NCBI GenBank assembly: GCA_965250215.1
Contig: CBDFNN010000004.1
Span: 3,348,001-3,412,000, forward strand
DNA from: CBDFNN01 sp965250215
GTDB taxonomy: Bacteria; Bacteroidota; Rhodothermia; Rhodothermales; DATKEJ01
Direction of reading: 5' to 3'
Length of the DNA stretch: 64,000 bases
Part shown: positions 1 through 9,239 of the stretch, piece after piece
Position numbering within the stretch: the first letter of the stretch is position 1
Layout of the letters: every line of letters starts with the position of its first letter
Notes under the pieces: generated by a model
What the model saw: only the letters and a program-made list of their open reading frames with translations
What the model was told of the DNA's origin: nothing
Database searches by the model: none
Program-made: the position numbers and the translations under genes

Positions 1-764
1 ACGTTTGAAAGATCGTCTTGAAATTTCGATTCTTCGAAAGTTTCTCGCTTCCAAAACCTCCACCAGCGCTTCTTCTTCGTCTCTTTGAGTTTTTTTCTAA
101 TGCGGTAGTTAGAAAACGAATCATTGCCCTTAATCTTAATATCTTGAACCTTGATTCTATCTCCCTTTTCGACGTCGAATTTCAAGGAGACTCTGTCATT
201 GTCGATTTCGCTTTTTTCGACTTCTACCTGTGCAAGCGGATATCCCTTCTCTGTATAGTAATTTTTAATAAGTTGGATTGACCGCTCAACGTCGCTTGGT
301 TTCACAGATTGACCTCTCAGTAGCGGCAATTTCTTCCGAAGATCTTCCTGCTGACCTCTTTTGGCACCCTCAAAAGTGTAATCAGAGAGTCGAGGTTCTT
401 TGGTTACTTGGATTTGAAGATAGACGCCTTCACCAACAAATTTTTCTGCTACGACACGTACATCGGAAAACATCCCCAATCGATAAAGGGTCTTTATCGC
501 TTTTGCAATGGACTCATCTCCAGGAACCGTGATTTGCTCACCTTCTTTTAGACCACTATTACGAATGACAAAGAATCGTGTCGTCTCATCCTCCACACCC
601 TGAACGTCAATTGAAATAATTGAGTAGGCCTTCGGACCTTGTTGCTGCCCAGCTTGAGCGAAGCCACTATTTGCTTGTGCACGTAAGGCAACTGTGCTAG
701 TCAATGAGCTCATGAGAATCAGCGCAAGAACGGCTAATTTATTGAGCGTAGAAAAGGAGGACAT
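1..764 (-). CDS. bamA: BamA, outer-membrane protein assembly factor (N-terminal part; continues past the left edge)
   Basis: BamA inserts beta-barrel proteins into the outer membrane. The gene starts at ATG 762-764 and is still open at base 1, so only about 254 residues of signal peptide and periplasmic POTRA domains are present; the barrel lies outside. The N-terminus reads as a signal peptide ending near ALRAQA, followed by a Gln/Gly-rich linker. POTRA-type strands follow, for example YSIISIDVQGVEDE, then LYRLGMFSDVRV, IKNYYTEKGYPLAQVEV and VQDIKIKGNDSFSNYRIRKK, which match the usual BamA pattern. It is the last visible gene of dxr-rseP-uppS-bamA, an order common in this phylum. About 200 bp without a gene separates it from uppS, so it may also have its own promoter. 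Confidence 0.9.
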   Translation of the reverse strand, partial: MSSFSTLNKLAVLALILMSSLTSTVALRAQANSGFAQAGQQQGPKAYSIISIDVQGVEDETTRFFVIRNSGLKEGEQITVPGDESIAKAIKTLYRLGMFSDVRVVAEKFVGEGVYLQIQVTKEPRLSDYTFEGAKRGQQEDLRKKLPLLRGQSVKPSDVERSIQLIKNYYTEKGYPLAQVEVEKSEIDNDRVSLKFDVEKGDRIKVQDIKIKGNDSFSNYRIRKKLKETKKKRWWRFWKRETFEESKFQDDLSN

Positions 765-968
765 TTAAAAATCGACTGTTAATAATGGAGCTTGAGGGAG
801 TGCGTGCTAACTCCAATGAAGTCGGCCTGTTTCTCTCAATTGCTAAAGTTAAAACGAAGAAATGAGACAGTTATTGTTGACCAAATGATGGGACTCTCTG
901 TGCGCCAGAAATAGTTGAAACATCGATCGCACAAGTTCTCCTCCTCCTAAGGCAGTTGAACCTTGTCT

Positions 969-1745
969 TTAAGGATTTAGGCCACCGAATCGCCGTTCTC
1001 GATCTTGAAAAATGGAGATTGACTTGTAGAAGTCATTTTTTGAATAAGCTGGCCAAGGCGTATCTGTTATTACGATTTCAGAGTAGGCGACCTGCCAAAG
1101 AAGAAAGTTTGAGATACGATAATCGCCACCAGTTCTAATTAATAGATCTGGATCCGGCAAATTTGCGGTCTGCAAATGCTTTGATACCAATTCGCTCGAA
1201 ATATCATCGGGGTTTAATTTCCCCTCTTTGACCTGCCTAGATATACTTTTTATAGCTTCAGTCAATTCCCAACGTCCGCTATATGAAAGTGCCAGAACGA
1301 GACTCATAGCTGAATTTCCGGAAGTTTCCTCCATGGATTCCAGCAACTCCTTGTAACAACGCTTCGGAAGAGATTCAATATCGCCAATCGTCTCGAGGCG
1401 GATATTGTTGTCCATCAAGGTTTTTGTTTCCTTTCTTATGGTCCTGACTAGAAGCTCCATGATAGCATTGACTTCTGCTCGTGGTCTGGTCCAGTTTTCC
1501 GTTGAAAAGGTATAAAGAGTAAGAGCCTCGATTCCCGTTTCGGCTGCAGCTTCAGAAATTTTCCGAACAGTCTCTATTCCCTTCTTGTGCCCAAATACTC
1601 TTTTCTTTCCCTGACTTTTTGCCCAACGTCCATTTCCGTCCATAATAATGGCCACGTGCCTTGGCAGCTGACCACGATTCTTGAGCCACTCTTGTTTTTG
1701 AGTGTCTGATACCTTTTCGTCGAATAAGATGTCCAACGATTCCAT
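969..1745 (-). CDS. uppS: Isoprenyl transferase (undecaprenyl diphosphate synthase)
   Basis: This cis-prenyltransferase condenses isopentenyl diphosphate onto farnesyl diphosphate to make the C55 lipid carrier used for peptidoglycan and O-antigen synthesis. At 258 aa it has the normal family length. The catalytic P-loop-like motif MDGNGRWA is at residues 35-42, with Asp36 as the expected Mg2+/diphosphate residue. The second signature is RTGGDYRISNF at 204-214; most homologues have Glu where this has Asp208. The C-terminus RRFGGLNP is also typical. It lies 24 bp downstream of rseP on the same strand, within the dxr-rseP-uppS-bamA run, so it is probably cotranscribed with the rest of the envelope genes. 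Assignment is secure. Confidence 0.95.
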   Translation of the reverse strand: MESLDILFDEKVSDTQKQEWLKNRGQLPRHVAIIMDGNGRWAKSQGKKRVFGHKKGIETVRKISEAAAETGIEALTLYTFSTENWTRPRAEVNAIMELLVRTIRKETKTLMDNNIRLETIGDIESLPKRCYKELLESMEETSGNSAMSLVLALSYSGRWELTEAIKSISRQVKEGKLNPDDISSELVSKHLQTANLPDPDLLIRTGGDYRISNFLLWQVAYSEIVITDTPWPAYSKNDFYKSISIFQDRERRFGGLNP

Positions 1746-1769
1746 TTTCCAATGACTGAGCTTCCAAGA

Positions 1770-3152
1770 CTAGAGTCGGAGGAAGTCGTTAACAATTACA
1801 AATGCCATGAAGCCCAAAATTAGGACGAGGCCGATTTGCTGAACAATCATTCTGAATTTTATCGAAGGCTCTCTGCGTGTGACAGCTTCGTAAATTAAGA
1901 ATACTAGATGACCGCCATCTAGAGCTGGAATCGGGAGAATGTTCATTACAGCAAGAGTAATTGAGAGCAGGGCTACTATTCTCCAAAAATCATAGCTCGA
2001 CCGATTTGCGGCTTCTTTAGTCACTTTCGCAATTAATACCGGACCACCAACCGTTTCCCGCAAATTCTCCTTTCCAGACAATATTTTCTTGAACCCACCA
2101 ACCATAGCTTTGGTCTCTTCAATGGTGGATATAAATCCAGCAGCGATGGCCTGCCCCAATCCCAAGGATCTCCGCTGTAAGAGGTCCTGATCATAAAGTA
2201 CTGAGTCGTCTTCTATGATATTAACTCCAAGCAGAAATCGATCACCGGATTTTTTCGCCTTAGCATTTGAAGACTGAATATCTGTCGACTCTTCTGGCGC
2301 CTTGATAAAATCGATTGCCATGGAGTTTCCAGCAGATGCTTGAATAACATCCATGAATTCCTTGGTGGTGCGAATACTCTTCCCGTCGACAGCTTTTATT
2401 ATCGAACCTTCACTGATTCCGGCCTCCTCGGCTCCACTATCTGAACTAACCCCTCCAATTCTCACGAATGGCGCGGCATGAATGCCAAAATTCCCAAGAA
2501 TCGTCCCACCACTCATTCGCGACATTTGGGTAACAATATCTGATGGCGCTTCAAAGTCCAGAGTTTGACCTTTTCTATCAACCGTAATCACCATCGGATC
2601 CACAGACATTGTGCGATGCGTGATGAGCTCATCAAATCGTTTTAGCGGTGAGTCATTTACACTGGTAATTCGATCTCCAGTCTGCATACCCATATCAGCT
2701 GCGATGCTACCGTCGGCTACATAAACCGTATCGACATGTTCTGCTGGAAGAAATACATCACCGAGTGACCAAGAAATAGCTGACAGAATGAAAAAGGCCA
2801 GAATCATGTTAAAGATGACTCCATTGGTGATGAATATCATCTTCTGCCAGACTGGCTTTGCGCGATATTCGTAAGGCTCTGGTTCCGATTTGAACGAATC
2901 CGCATTCATGCTCTCATCTATAATACCTGATACCGAAACGTATCCACCAAGCGGAATCCAACCGACCTGATAATCTGTCTCTCCAATCTGCTTACCAAAC
3001 ATTCTCGGTGGGAAGCCGATAGAAAAACGTTCAACCCTCATCCCAAAGGCTTTGGCAGCGAGAAAGTGACCCAACTCGTGGATGAATATCAGGATGCCTA
3101 GGGCAAGGCCGACCCAAAAGACATAGCCTAAAATGTTTGTGATAAAGTCCAT
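1770..3152 (-). CDS. rseP: RseP-like site-2 (intramembrane) zinc metalloprotease
   Basis: An inner-membrane M50 protease that cuts transmembrane segments of anti-sigma factors and leftover signal peptides. The 460-aa product has the zinc motif HELGH at residues 25-29 in the first membrane helix and the partner motif LDGGH near residue 400 before the last helices. Between them are two PDZ-like periplasmic modules: one around GDRITSVNDSPLKRFDEL and one around EGSIIKAVDGKSIRTTKEF. Two PDZ modules and the length match proteobacterial RseP better than the single-PDZ RasP type. It sits between dxr and uppS. The ECF sigma/anti-sigma pair at 22220-23279 might supply a substrate, but nothing in the sequence ties the two together. 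Confidence 0.93.
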   Translation of the reverse strand: MDFITNILGYVFWVGLALGILIFIHELGHFLAAKAFGMRVERFSIGFPPRMFGKQIGETDYQVGWIPLGGYVSVSGIIDESMNADSFKSEPEPYEYRAKPVWQKMIFITNGVIFNMILAFFILSAISWSLGDVFLPAEHVDTVYVADGSIAADMGMQTGDRITSVNDSPLKRFDELITHRTMSVDPMVITVDRKGQTLDFEAPSDIVTQMSRMSGGTILGNFGIHAAPFVRIGGVSSDSGAEEAGISEGSIIKAVDGKSIRTTKEFMDVIQASAGNSMAIDFIKAPEESTDIQSSNAKAKKSGDRFLLGVNIIEDDSVLYDQDLLQRRSLGLGQAIAAGFISTIEETKAMVGGFKKILSGKENLRETVGGPVLIAKVTKEAANRSSYDFWRIVALLSITLAVMNILPIPALDGGHLVFLIYEAVTRREPSIKFRMIVQQIGLVLILGFMAFVIVNDFLRL

Positions 3153-3198
3153 AAAAGTTGTAAGGAAATCTACTTCTCAAATCTCAGCAAGAAGGCTT

Positions 3199-4362
3199 TC
3201 AATACGCCTTTCCTTTCCTTAGTTCCATGACCATGCTTCTTGAAGAAGCATCGATCTCTTCAAGGTGAGAGATACTTTCAACTGTGCTATAATGCGGAGC
3301 GCTTTCCAAGACCTGCTCCACAAGTGACGGAATCTCTACGAAGCTTAGCTGATCTTTTAAGAAGAGGGAAACGACCTGCTCGTTTGCCGCATTGAGCACC
3401 GTAGTTGCACTTCCGCCCTCTCGTAATGCATCGAATGCAAGGTAAAGACAAGGAAATCTTCCTTGATCGGGATCACTAAACTCGAGATTGCCTAGATTTT
3501 TCCAATCTACCTTCGGCACGTCAGACTCGATTCTATTGGGATAAGAGAGAGCATACTGAATTGGTACTTTCATATCAGGTACGCCAAGCTGAGCCTTGTA
3601 AGAACCGTCGACAAACTCAACCATTGAGTGAATAATGGATTGAGGATGAATGACTACGTCGATCATATTTGCCGATTGGTCAAAAAGCCACCGCGCTTCA
3701 ATCACCTCCAGTCCTTTGTTCATCATCGTTGCGGAGTCAATGCTGATCTTCGGGCCCATGTCCCAATTAGGATGATTCAGTGCCTCTGCTTTTGTGATTC
3801 CCTTAAATTCTCCAACAGGTCTATTTCGAAAAGGACCTCCTGAGGCTGTTAGAATAATCTTGCTAATATCACGGTTAGCTTCACCAACTAAGCATTGGAA
3901 AATCGCTGAATGCTCTGAATCAACTGGAATAATCTCCGCTCCAAATTCCCTTGCCGTCCGCATGATCAACTCTCCGGCAACAACAAGAGTCTCCTTATTT
4001 GCCAAGCCAATTCTCTTTCCGGCTTTGCATGCCTCATACACGGGCCTCAGTCCATCAAATCCTACAATGGCTGCAATAACAATGTCAATCTCGTCGTTCT
4101 TTACACATTCGGCAATAGCCAAAGAGCCAGTTTCTAGTTCGATTTCTTGATTGTAAAGGGCAAGTTTCAAATCCTCGAATTTTGATTCGTCTCCTATGAG
4201 GACCCTTTTGGGATTAAAAGCTCGAGCTTGATCAAGCAATAAGTCGAGATTTGATCCTGCAACTAAAGTGTGAACTTTGAATTTGTCTTTGTGCTTTCTT
4301 ATTACCTCCAAGCTTTGTGTTCCGATGGAGCCGGTCGAACCGAGTATGCAGACTGATTTCAA
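3199..4362 (-). CDS. dxr: 1-deoxy-D-xylulose 5-phosphate reductoisomerase
   Basis: It converts DXP to 2-C-methyl-D-erythritol 4-phosphate with NADPH, the committed step of the MEP isoprenoid pathway. The 387-aa length is normal. The NADPH-binding GSTGSIGTQ is at residues 8-16, the metal and substrate region VDSEHSAIFQCL follows in the middle, and LTASGGPFRNRP and IDSATMMNKGLEVIEA are further signatures. The start ATG at 4362 places the Rossmann strand MKSVCILGSTGS exactly at the N-terminus. It is the first gene of the minus-strand dxr-rseP-uppS-bamA run and diverges from the TPR gene at 4469, so the roughly 100 bp between them should hold both promoters. With uppS and the polyprenyl synthase at 11284 it shows isoprenoid supply via the MEP route. 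Confidence 0.96.
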   Translation of the reverse strand: MKSVCILGSTGSIGTQSLEVIRKHKDKFKVHTLVAGSNLDLLLDQARAFNPKRVLIGDESKFEDLKLALYNQEIELETGSLAIAECVKNDEIDIVIAAIVGFDGLRPVYEACKAGKRIGLANKETLVVAGELIMRTAREFGAEIIPVDSEHSAIFQCLVGEANRDISKIILTASGGPFRNRPVGEFKGITKAEALNHPNWDMGPKISIDSATMMNKGLEVIEARWLFDQSANMIDVVIHPQSIIHSMVEFVDGSYKAQLGVPDMKVPIQYALSYPNRIESDVPKVDWKNLGNLEFSDPDQGRFPCLYLAFDALREGGSATTVLNAANEQVVSLFLKDQLSFVEIPSLVEQVLESAPHYSTVESISHLEEIDASSRSMVMELRKGKAY

Positions 4363-4468
4363 TATTTTCGAAACATGTTTAGACTAGATCCGATAATAGC
4401 AACGGGGGTTGAAGACGACAATATTTAAGACTTTCACCCTGTCAGCTATTGTAAGAAATAACGAGTTA

Positions 4469-6334
4469 TTGGATACTAATTATATAAAAACGGTCAGGCA
4501 CTTTTTTGTTGCCTTGATAGTCCTGACGGCCTTTTCAGTCCCTGCCCTAGCACAGGAGGATGCGAATGCCCGCAAATTTCGACTCGCAGAAAGCTTCCTT
4601 CGTAACGGAAAGCTAGACAGAGCAGCAAATCTCTTGGAGGATCTCGTCTCGGCCGATCCATTTTCCTTTATCTACTTCGATCGGCTCAAATCTGCCTATA
4701 TCAACCTGAAGGAATACGACAAGGCTATTGCGATCACAGAGACAAGGCGCGGAGAAAGTAGAGATCAGGGGCTGTTTGCCGAACTAGGATCACTTCACTA
4801 TCAGAAAGGTGATTTTGAAAATGCCAAGCGGTACTGGAACGAGGCCATTGCCATTTCTCCCAGTTCCCCACAAAGCTACAGGGTGGTCTACTATTCGATG
4901 AATGCGAACCGCGCCTTCGAAGATGCGATAAGTTTACTTATAGACGGTCGAGAAAAACTTAGCGCCCCGAAAGAATTTCGAAGCGATCTCGGTCACCTTT
5001 ACGGATTGGTCGGCGACCACGGCAATGCTATTTCTGAGTATCTAAATCTAATTGTCGAACAGCCTGAACAAATTGGATATGTCAAGCGACGACTTTCACG
5101 AATAACGGAGCAAGCAGGTGTCCTAAATGAAAGTATTCCGCCAGTCCAAAAAGCTATTCAAGACAATCCCTTGAATAGGCAAGTTCGTGAGCTTGCAGCT
5201 TGGCTCTACTTCGAAGGAGGACTCTACGAACAAGCCTTCAAGACCAATCAAGCAATTGACATTCTTGAAAAGGAAAACGGAAGAACCTTGTATGTCTTTG
5301 CGAAAAATGCGATGTCAGCTGAAGCCTATCCGGTAGCGCTTAAGGCATTTCAAAAAGTCTTGGAATTATATCCTGATGCTCCAGCCGCTGCTAACTCTCG
5401 CTTCGCAACCGCACAACTCTATATAAAGGAAGGCCGAGGAAAAGATGAATCTGGATATGACTCTAGAGGAAATCGGATTGCTGCGCAAAATTTTGATATG
5501 GCCAGATCTGTGTTACTGGAGTTTTTGCAGAAACACTCAAAAGATGGCCGAGCCCCCGATGCGCTCTTCGAATTGGCAAAATTGGAAAGCGATGTTTACT
5601 TCAGGCTCGGAGAATCTGAAAGCATGTTAAAAGAAATTCAAAGTAAATACCCAGGACACCCGGCCGCCGATCTCTCAGCTTTTCAGCTTGGATCAATTGC
5701 ACTCATGAAGGACGACCTCGTTACAGCTCGGCTCGAGTTCTCAAGATTAGAAAAGAATCTTCGCACTGGTGAGTTGGCTGAGTCGGCGAGATTTCAAATT
5801 GCAATGATCGACTTTTATTCTGGACAATTTGAATCGGCAACTATTTTGACAAAAGCGGTCGATACAAATACTTCAACGGATATGGCCAATGACGCCATCG
5901 AACTTAAAATTCTTCTTCAAGAGAATAGAGGGCCAGACAGCCTCGACACAGCTCTAGTCCACTTTGCACGAGCTTCTCTTTTACAGAGACAACGTTCTTT
6001 TGACGCAGCCAATGCTTTATTGAGACAAATCGAAAAGGAATTCCCTGAGCACGCTTTAGAAGATGAAGTACATTATAAGAGGGCAGAAATAGCCCGAGCG
6101 AAGGGCGACTTACAAAACGCTATTGACTTGTTTTCAAGTATTCCTGAGCTTTACCCGAAATCCTACTTATGCGATGTTAGTCTCAAAAATGTCGGAGAGA
6201 TTCTAGAAAAAGATTTGGGAGACATCGACGCCGCGATGGCGATCTATTCAAGTATTTTGGACAAGTATCCAGGCTCACTTTTAGCTCCAGATCTTCGCGA
6301 TCGGATAAGGAAACTCAGAGGAACAGGTGCATGA
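4469..6334 (+). CDS. Secreted tetratricopeptide-repeat protein
   Basis: I do not recognise a named family beyond TPR. The protein has a signal peptide (hydrophobic stretch FFVALIVLTAF, cleavage near ALAQ) and is then almost entirely TPR-like helical pairs to the end, such as AELGSLHYQKGDFENAKRYW, ALKAFQKVLELYPDAP and LFSSIPELYPKSY. The start is uncertain. TTG at 4469 puts a short charged n-region right before the hydrophobic core; TTG at 4409 would add 20 unusual residues; an ATA at 4484 would give an even more standard signal peptide. It overlaps the next gene by 4 nt (ATGA), so the two are translationally coupled and probably act in the same periplasmic or outer-membrane process. TPR periplasmic proteins usually scaffold complexes. 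Confidence 0.85.
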   Translation: MDTNYIKTVRHFFVALIVLTAFSVPALAQEDANARKFRLAESFLRNGKLDRAANLLEDLVSADPFSFIYFDRLKSAYINLKEYDKAIAITETRRGESRDQGLFAELGSLHYQKGDFENAKRYWNEAIAISPSSPQSYRVVYYSMNANRAFEDAISLLIDGREKLSAPKEFRSDLGHLYGLVGDHGNAISEYLNLIVEQPEQIGYVKRRLSRITEQAGVLNESIPPVQKAIQDNPLNRQVRELAAWLYFEGGLYEQAFKTNQAIDILEKENGRTLYVFAKNAMSAEAYPVALKAFQKVLELYPDAPAAANSRFATAQLYIKEGRGKDESGYDSRGNRIAAQNFDMARSVLLEFLQKHSKDGRAPDALFELAKLESDVYFRLGESESMLKEIQSKYPGHPAADLSAFQLGSIALMKDDLVTARLEFSRLEKNLRTGELAESARFQIAMIDFYSGQFESATILTKAVDTNTSTDMANDAIELKILLQENRGPDSLDTALVHFARASLLQRQRSFDAANALLRQIEKEFPEHALEDEVHYKRAEIARAKGDLQNAIDLFSSIPELYPKSYLCDVSLKNVGEILEKDLGDIDAAMAIYSSILDKYPGSLLAPDLRDRIRKLRGTGA

Positions 6335-7620
6335 AAATTATTGAACGCAAATCAAGCTTAATGACTGCTTGTCTTTTGCTTTTCGCGATTTCCTTTGGTT
6401 CAGCAAAGATTTTTGCTCAAGATCTACTTGTTCCAATGGATGTACGGCAGAGCAACCATTTAAAGGCCTACGGCGTGGCTTTTTGGTCTCTCGAACGGTC
6501 CGTTGACGTGGATTGGCTTTTGAATTATAGAGGTGGATCCTTCATTCTGACAGCCTTTCCTGGTATGGAACAGGAGTTGAAATTACGAAACGTCTACTAC
6601 GAAAAGCTAAGTGGCAGTGAGACTGCAACAATACTTGCCCAGGTGGAAAGCGATGCGGAAAACATGAGTGTTGTCAAGCTTGAAAAGGCGCCAAAAATTG
6701 GAGTCTATGCGCCCAAGCAGACGCTACCTTGGGATGATGCTGTCCTGTTGGCTTTGACCTACGCAGAGGTCCCTTACGAAATGATCTATGATGACGAGAT
6801 TCTCATGGGAGATCTTTCTGAAATTGACTGGCTCCATATGCATCACGAAGATTTCTCTGGTCAGTATGGAAAATTCTATGCCGGCTTCAGGAATCATCCC
6901 TGGTACATCGAGCAACAAAGACTGGCTGAAGCGTCATCACGAAAATACGGGCATGACAAGGTAAGCCGATTGAAATTGAGCGTCGCCTCGACAATAAAGG
7001 AGTTTGTTTTCGGTGGCGGCTTTCTTTTCGCAATGTGTAGCGGAACAGACACATTCGATCTCGCTCTCGCAGCACACAACACGGATATTGCGCCGAGTCC
7101 ATTTGATGGTGATGCCGTTGATCCCGCAGCAACAAGTAAACTTGATTTCGACAACACGTTGGCATTCAGGGATTTCGAACCTGTGTACAATGCCATGGAA
7201 TACGAGCATTCGGACATAGACTACACGACTCCCGCAGCCCTAAGGAATCCTGCAATTGACTACTTCACACTTTTTGAGTTCAGCGCAAAGTGGGATCCAG
7301 TACCTAGTATGTTGACCCAAAACCATGTAGGCACCGTTCGAGGTTTTATGGGACAGACCACAAGTTTCAGAAAGAGAACTGTCAAACCGGGAGTCGTTGT
7401 CATGGCGGAATCACCTGGACGCGAGACTGTAAAGTACCTTCACGGACTATGGGGTCAAGGCACATTCACCTTCTATGCTGGACATGACCCTGAGGACTAC
7501 ACCCACATGGTAGGAGACCCTCCCACAGATCTGGCTCTACACAAAAATTCGCCTGGCTATCGTTTAATACTGAATAATGTTCTATTTCCGGCGGCCAAGA
7601 AAAAGAAACAAAAGACCTGA
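6331..7620 (+). CDS. Secreted protein of the Bacteroidota 'asparagine synthetase B'-labelled family
   Basis: A 429-aa protein with a signal peptide (hydrophobic core ACLLLFAISFGSA, cleavage near IFAQ). The segment QSNHLKAYGVAFW followed by VDWLLNYRGGSF is characteristic of a Bacteroidota family that databases often call asparagine synthetase B. Its length, export signal and lack of an ATP-pyrophosphatase domain make real asparagine synthesis doubtful. The region FGGGFLFAMCSGTDTFDLALA resembles the nucleophile elbow of class I glutamine-amidotransferase-like folds, with Cys as possible nucleophile; HDPEDYTHMVGDP lies near the end. It overlaps the upstream TPR gene by 4 nt, implying coupled translation. 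I would annotate it as an exported amidotransferase-like protein of unknown activity. Confidence 0.75.
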   Translation: MKIIERKSSLMTACLLLFAISFGSAKIFAQDLLVPMDVRQSNHLKAYGVAFWSLERSVDVDWLLNYRGGSFILTAFPGMEQELKLRNVYYEKLSGSETATILAQVESDAENMSVVKLEKAPKIGVYAPKQTLPWDDAVLLALTYAEVPYEMIYDDEILMGDLSEIDWLHMHHEDFSGQYGKFYAGFRNHPWYIEQQRLAEASSRKYGHDKVSRLKLSVASTIKEFVFGGGFLFAMCSGTDTFDLALAAHNTDIAPSPFDGDAVDPAATSKLDFDNTLAFRDFEPVYNAMEYEHSDIDYTTPAALRNPAIDYFTLFEFSAKWDPVPSMLTQNHVGTVRGFMGQTTSFRKRTVKPGVVVMAESPGRETVKYLHGLWGQGTFTFYAGHDPEDYTHMVGDPPTDLALHKNSPGYRLILNNVLFPAAKKKKQKT

Positions 7621-7638
7621 GTCATCGAGGGCGTGAAC

Positions 7639-8175
7639 TTAGCGCAGAATTCTGGACGGGGCAATGAAATATCCTTTGAAACTGCCTTCCAGATGTGGAG
7701 TGAATTCTTTAGCCTCTTCTCGGCTAACAAAATTGCCCATTCGAACTTTGTAATTTGGCTGCTCATAGTCTAGATAGATTGGGGCTTGAATCTGATCTTT
7801 GTGAGCGGCTAAATCAGTACTATCGGTTGTAAGGCTTATATCATGTCCAACGGTTGTCCACCAATTGTAAGCTTCGTTGAAAACCTTTTTCGCTTGAGAT
7901 TGACTTAGTCCAACATAGAGTTGAACTCGGTAACCATTTCGAGATCGTGCTTTTTGACTACCACTTGTGCTATTCTCCTCCTTAAGAAGATCTTCTGGAA
8001 TATCGTGTTCTATTATCGAAGCTGGAACCGGCCAATCTTCGTCAAATGGCCGTGGATCAAAATCCTCTTCAACTGAATTTTCAGCATTTGGCGTCGGGTC
8101 TGCCAAAGGTCTACCTGGAGTAGAACAGCTCACGAGAAGAAAAGATAAGAGAGTAATGGAGGCTAGCGTTTTCAA
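7639..8175 (-). CDS. Outer-membrane lipoprotein with SPOR domain
   Basis: The 178-aa product starts with a lipoprotein signal peptide with lipobox LVSC (Cys17), so it should be lipidated and anchored at a membrane. An acidic, Pro-rich linker follows. The last 85 residues form a SPOR (sporulation-related repeat) domain: GYRVQLYVGLSQSQAKKVFNEA, then YKVRMGNFVSREEAKEF. SPOR domains bind glycan strands stripped of stem peptides and are often found at division sites. The gene converges with the one ending at 7620 and is followed in its own direction by nothing nearby, while the lipid kinase gene lies 40 bp upstream on the same strand. A role in cell-wall remodelling or division is inference. Confidence 0.82.
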   Translation of the reverse strand: MKTLASITLLSFLLVSCSTPGRPLADPTPNAENSVEEDFDPRPFDEDWPVPASIIEHDIPEDLLKEENSTSGSQKARSRNGYRVQLYVGLSQSQAKKVFNEAYNWWTTVGHDISLTTDSTDLAAHKDQIQAPIYLDYEQPNYKVRMGNFVSREEAKEFTPHLEGSFKGYFIAPSRILR

Positions 8176-8215
8176 TTAAGACCGATGTTTGTGCCTAGTA
8201 CGATGTAGCTTAATA

Positions 8216-9166
8216 CTACAAAGTTCTTCCCAAAATGTTGAGGGAAGCCGGATTAATTTTTACTTCGATGATCTTCGCATCAAGACTTTTGACTTCCCCA
8301 TCTACATGGAAAGGTAGTCGTGCCATGGAGCTGATTCGAAACTCCTGAGATTTACCGTGCTTGATTGCCTTCGCCCCTAGGTGCTTCCCCCTAATTACTT
8401 TGGGAATCAAGAAGAGTATCCTGCCAATAGAAATAGCTGGAGCACAACAATAATCCATAAGACCATCATCGATAATGGCTTCGGGAGTAATGTTAAAGAC
8501 CCCACCGCTATATCGACCGATCCCAACATTACTCAGCAGATGTTCTCCTTTATAAACATAAGCCCATCTCCCATTGTCTTCTTTGGTTTCGATTGTAACC
8601 TCCGGAGTCGATCTTTGGCCAAGGACCGAAACAACCGCAAAAACATATCCTACCGCTCCTTTGATTTTCTTGTAGGATTGGGATCTAGCTGCCGCGAGAG
8701 CGTCAAAACCAATGCCCACCAAATTAAGTCCATTAGTCCGCTTCCGCCTTCCATCCGAATCTTGCCACTTTATTTGAACTGAATCCACTGGTGTTGGCTC
8801 CGTACGAATCATTTCCAATATTTGCCCTTCTAAGTCATTCTTTTGTTTGAACATCTTCAAATAGTCATTCCCAGTGCCCGCTGCGATGATTCCCAAATTT
8901 CGGCGAAGCTTCATCTCGACCTCCAAAATCCCATTGCCGACTTCGTGAAGGGTGCCGTCCCCTCCTACCGAAACGATTGTGTTGTGAGGATCCCCTTGTA
9001 AACAAATTTCTTTTGCTATTTCCTTTGCGTGTCCTCTTCGCTTCGTCAATGTCAGCTCAAACGGAATCTGGGCCTTCTGGCAAACACCAGAAATTTTAGA
9101 TTGTAGAATTGCCGCCTTTCCACTCCCTGCTTCAGGGTTCAAAATGAAGTGTAATATTTTACTCAA
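8216..9166 (-). CDS. Diacylglycerol kinase-family lipid kinase (YegS/DgkB-like)
   Basis: A soluble 316-aa kinase of the DAGK catalytic family, which phosphorylates diacylglycerol or related lipids at the membrane surface. The ATP-binding motif VGGDGTLHEVGNGI is at residues 67-80, AAGTGNDYLK follows, and the N-terminus FILNPEAGSGKA is the usual first strand. The C-terminal half is the two-beta-sandwich domain with LPFHVDGEVK, the standard end of the family. The start codon is TTG (9164-9166), which begins directly with the expected first strand (MSKILHFILNP). It is upstream of the SPOR lipoprotein gene on the same strand and divergent from the importer genes. The exact lipid cannot be told from sequence. 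Confidence 0.88.
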   Translation of the reverse strand: MSKILHFILNPEAGSGKAAILQSKISGVCQKAQIPFELTLTKRRGHAKEIAKEICLQGDPHNTIVSVGGDGTLHEVGNGILEVEMKLRRNLGIIAAGTGNDYLKMFKQKNDLEGQILEMIRTEPTPVDSVQIKWQDSDGRRKRTNGLNLVGIGFDALAAARSQSYKKIKGAVGYVFAVVSVLGQRSTPEVTIETKEDNGRWAYVYKGEHLLSNVGIGRYSGGVFNITPEAIIDDGLMDYCCAPAISIGRILFLIPKVIRGKHLGAKAIKHGKSQEFRISSMARLPFHVDGEVKSLDAKIIEVKINPASLNILGRTL

Positions 9167-9239
9167 TGCTCTTTTTTGGGCTACAAATTCTTAGACAATG
9201 TTGACGTAGATTGCGAAGCCAACTTTAAGAGGAAATCCC

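Noticed and set aside
765..968. Possible small gene between uppS and bamA
   Set aside because: No frame with reasonable start and length; nothing but ordinary intergenic sequence.
6724..7219. Several overlapping open frames antisense to the 'asparagine synthetase B'-like gene
   Set aside because: All are shadows of a well-supported gene and match no family I know.
9167..9239. Possible cobalamin riboswitch before the importer genes
   Set aside because: Only 73 bp separate the divergent genes and no B12-box-like sequence is seen.
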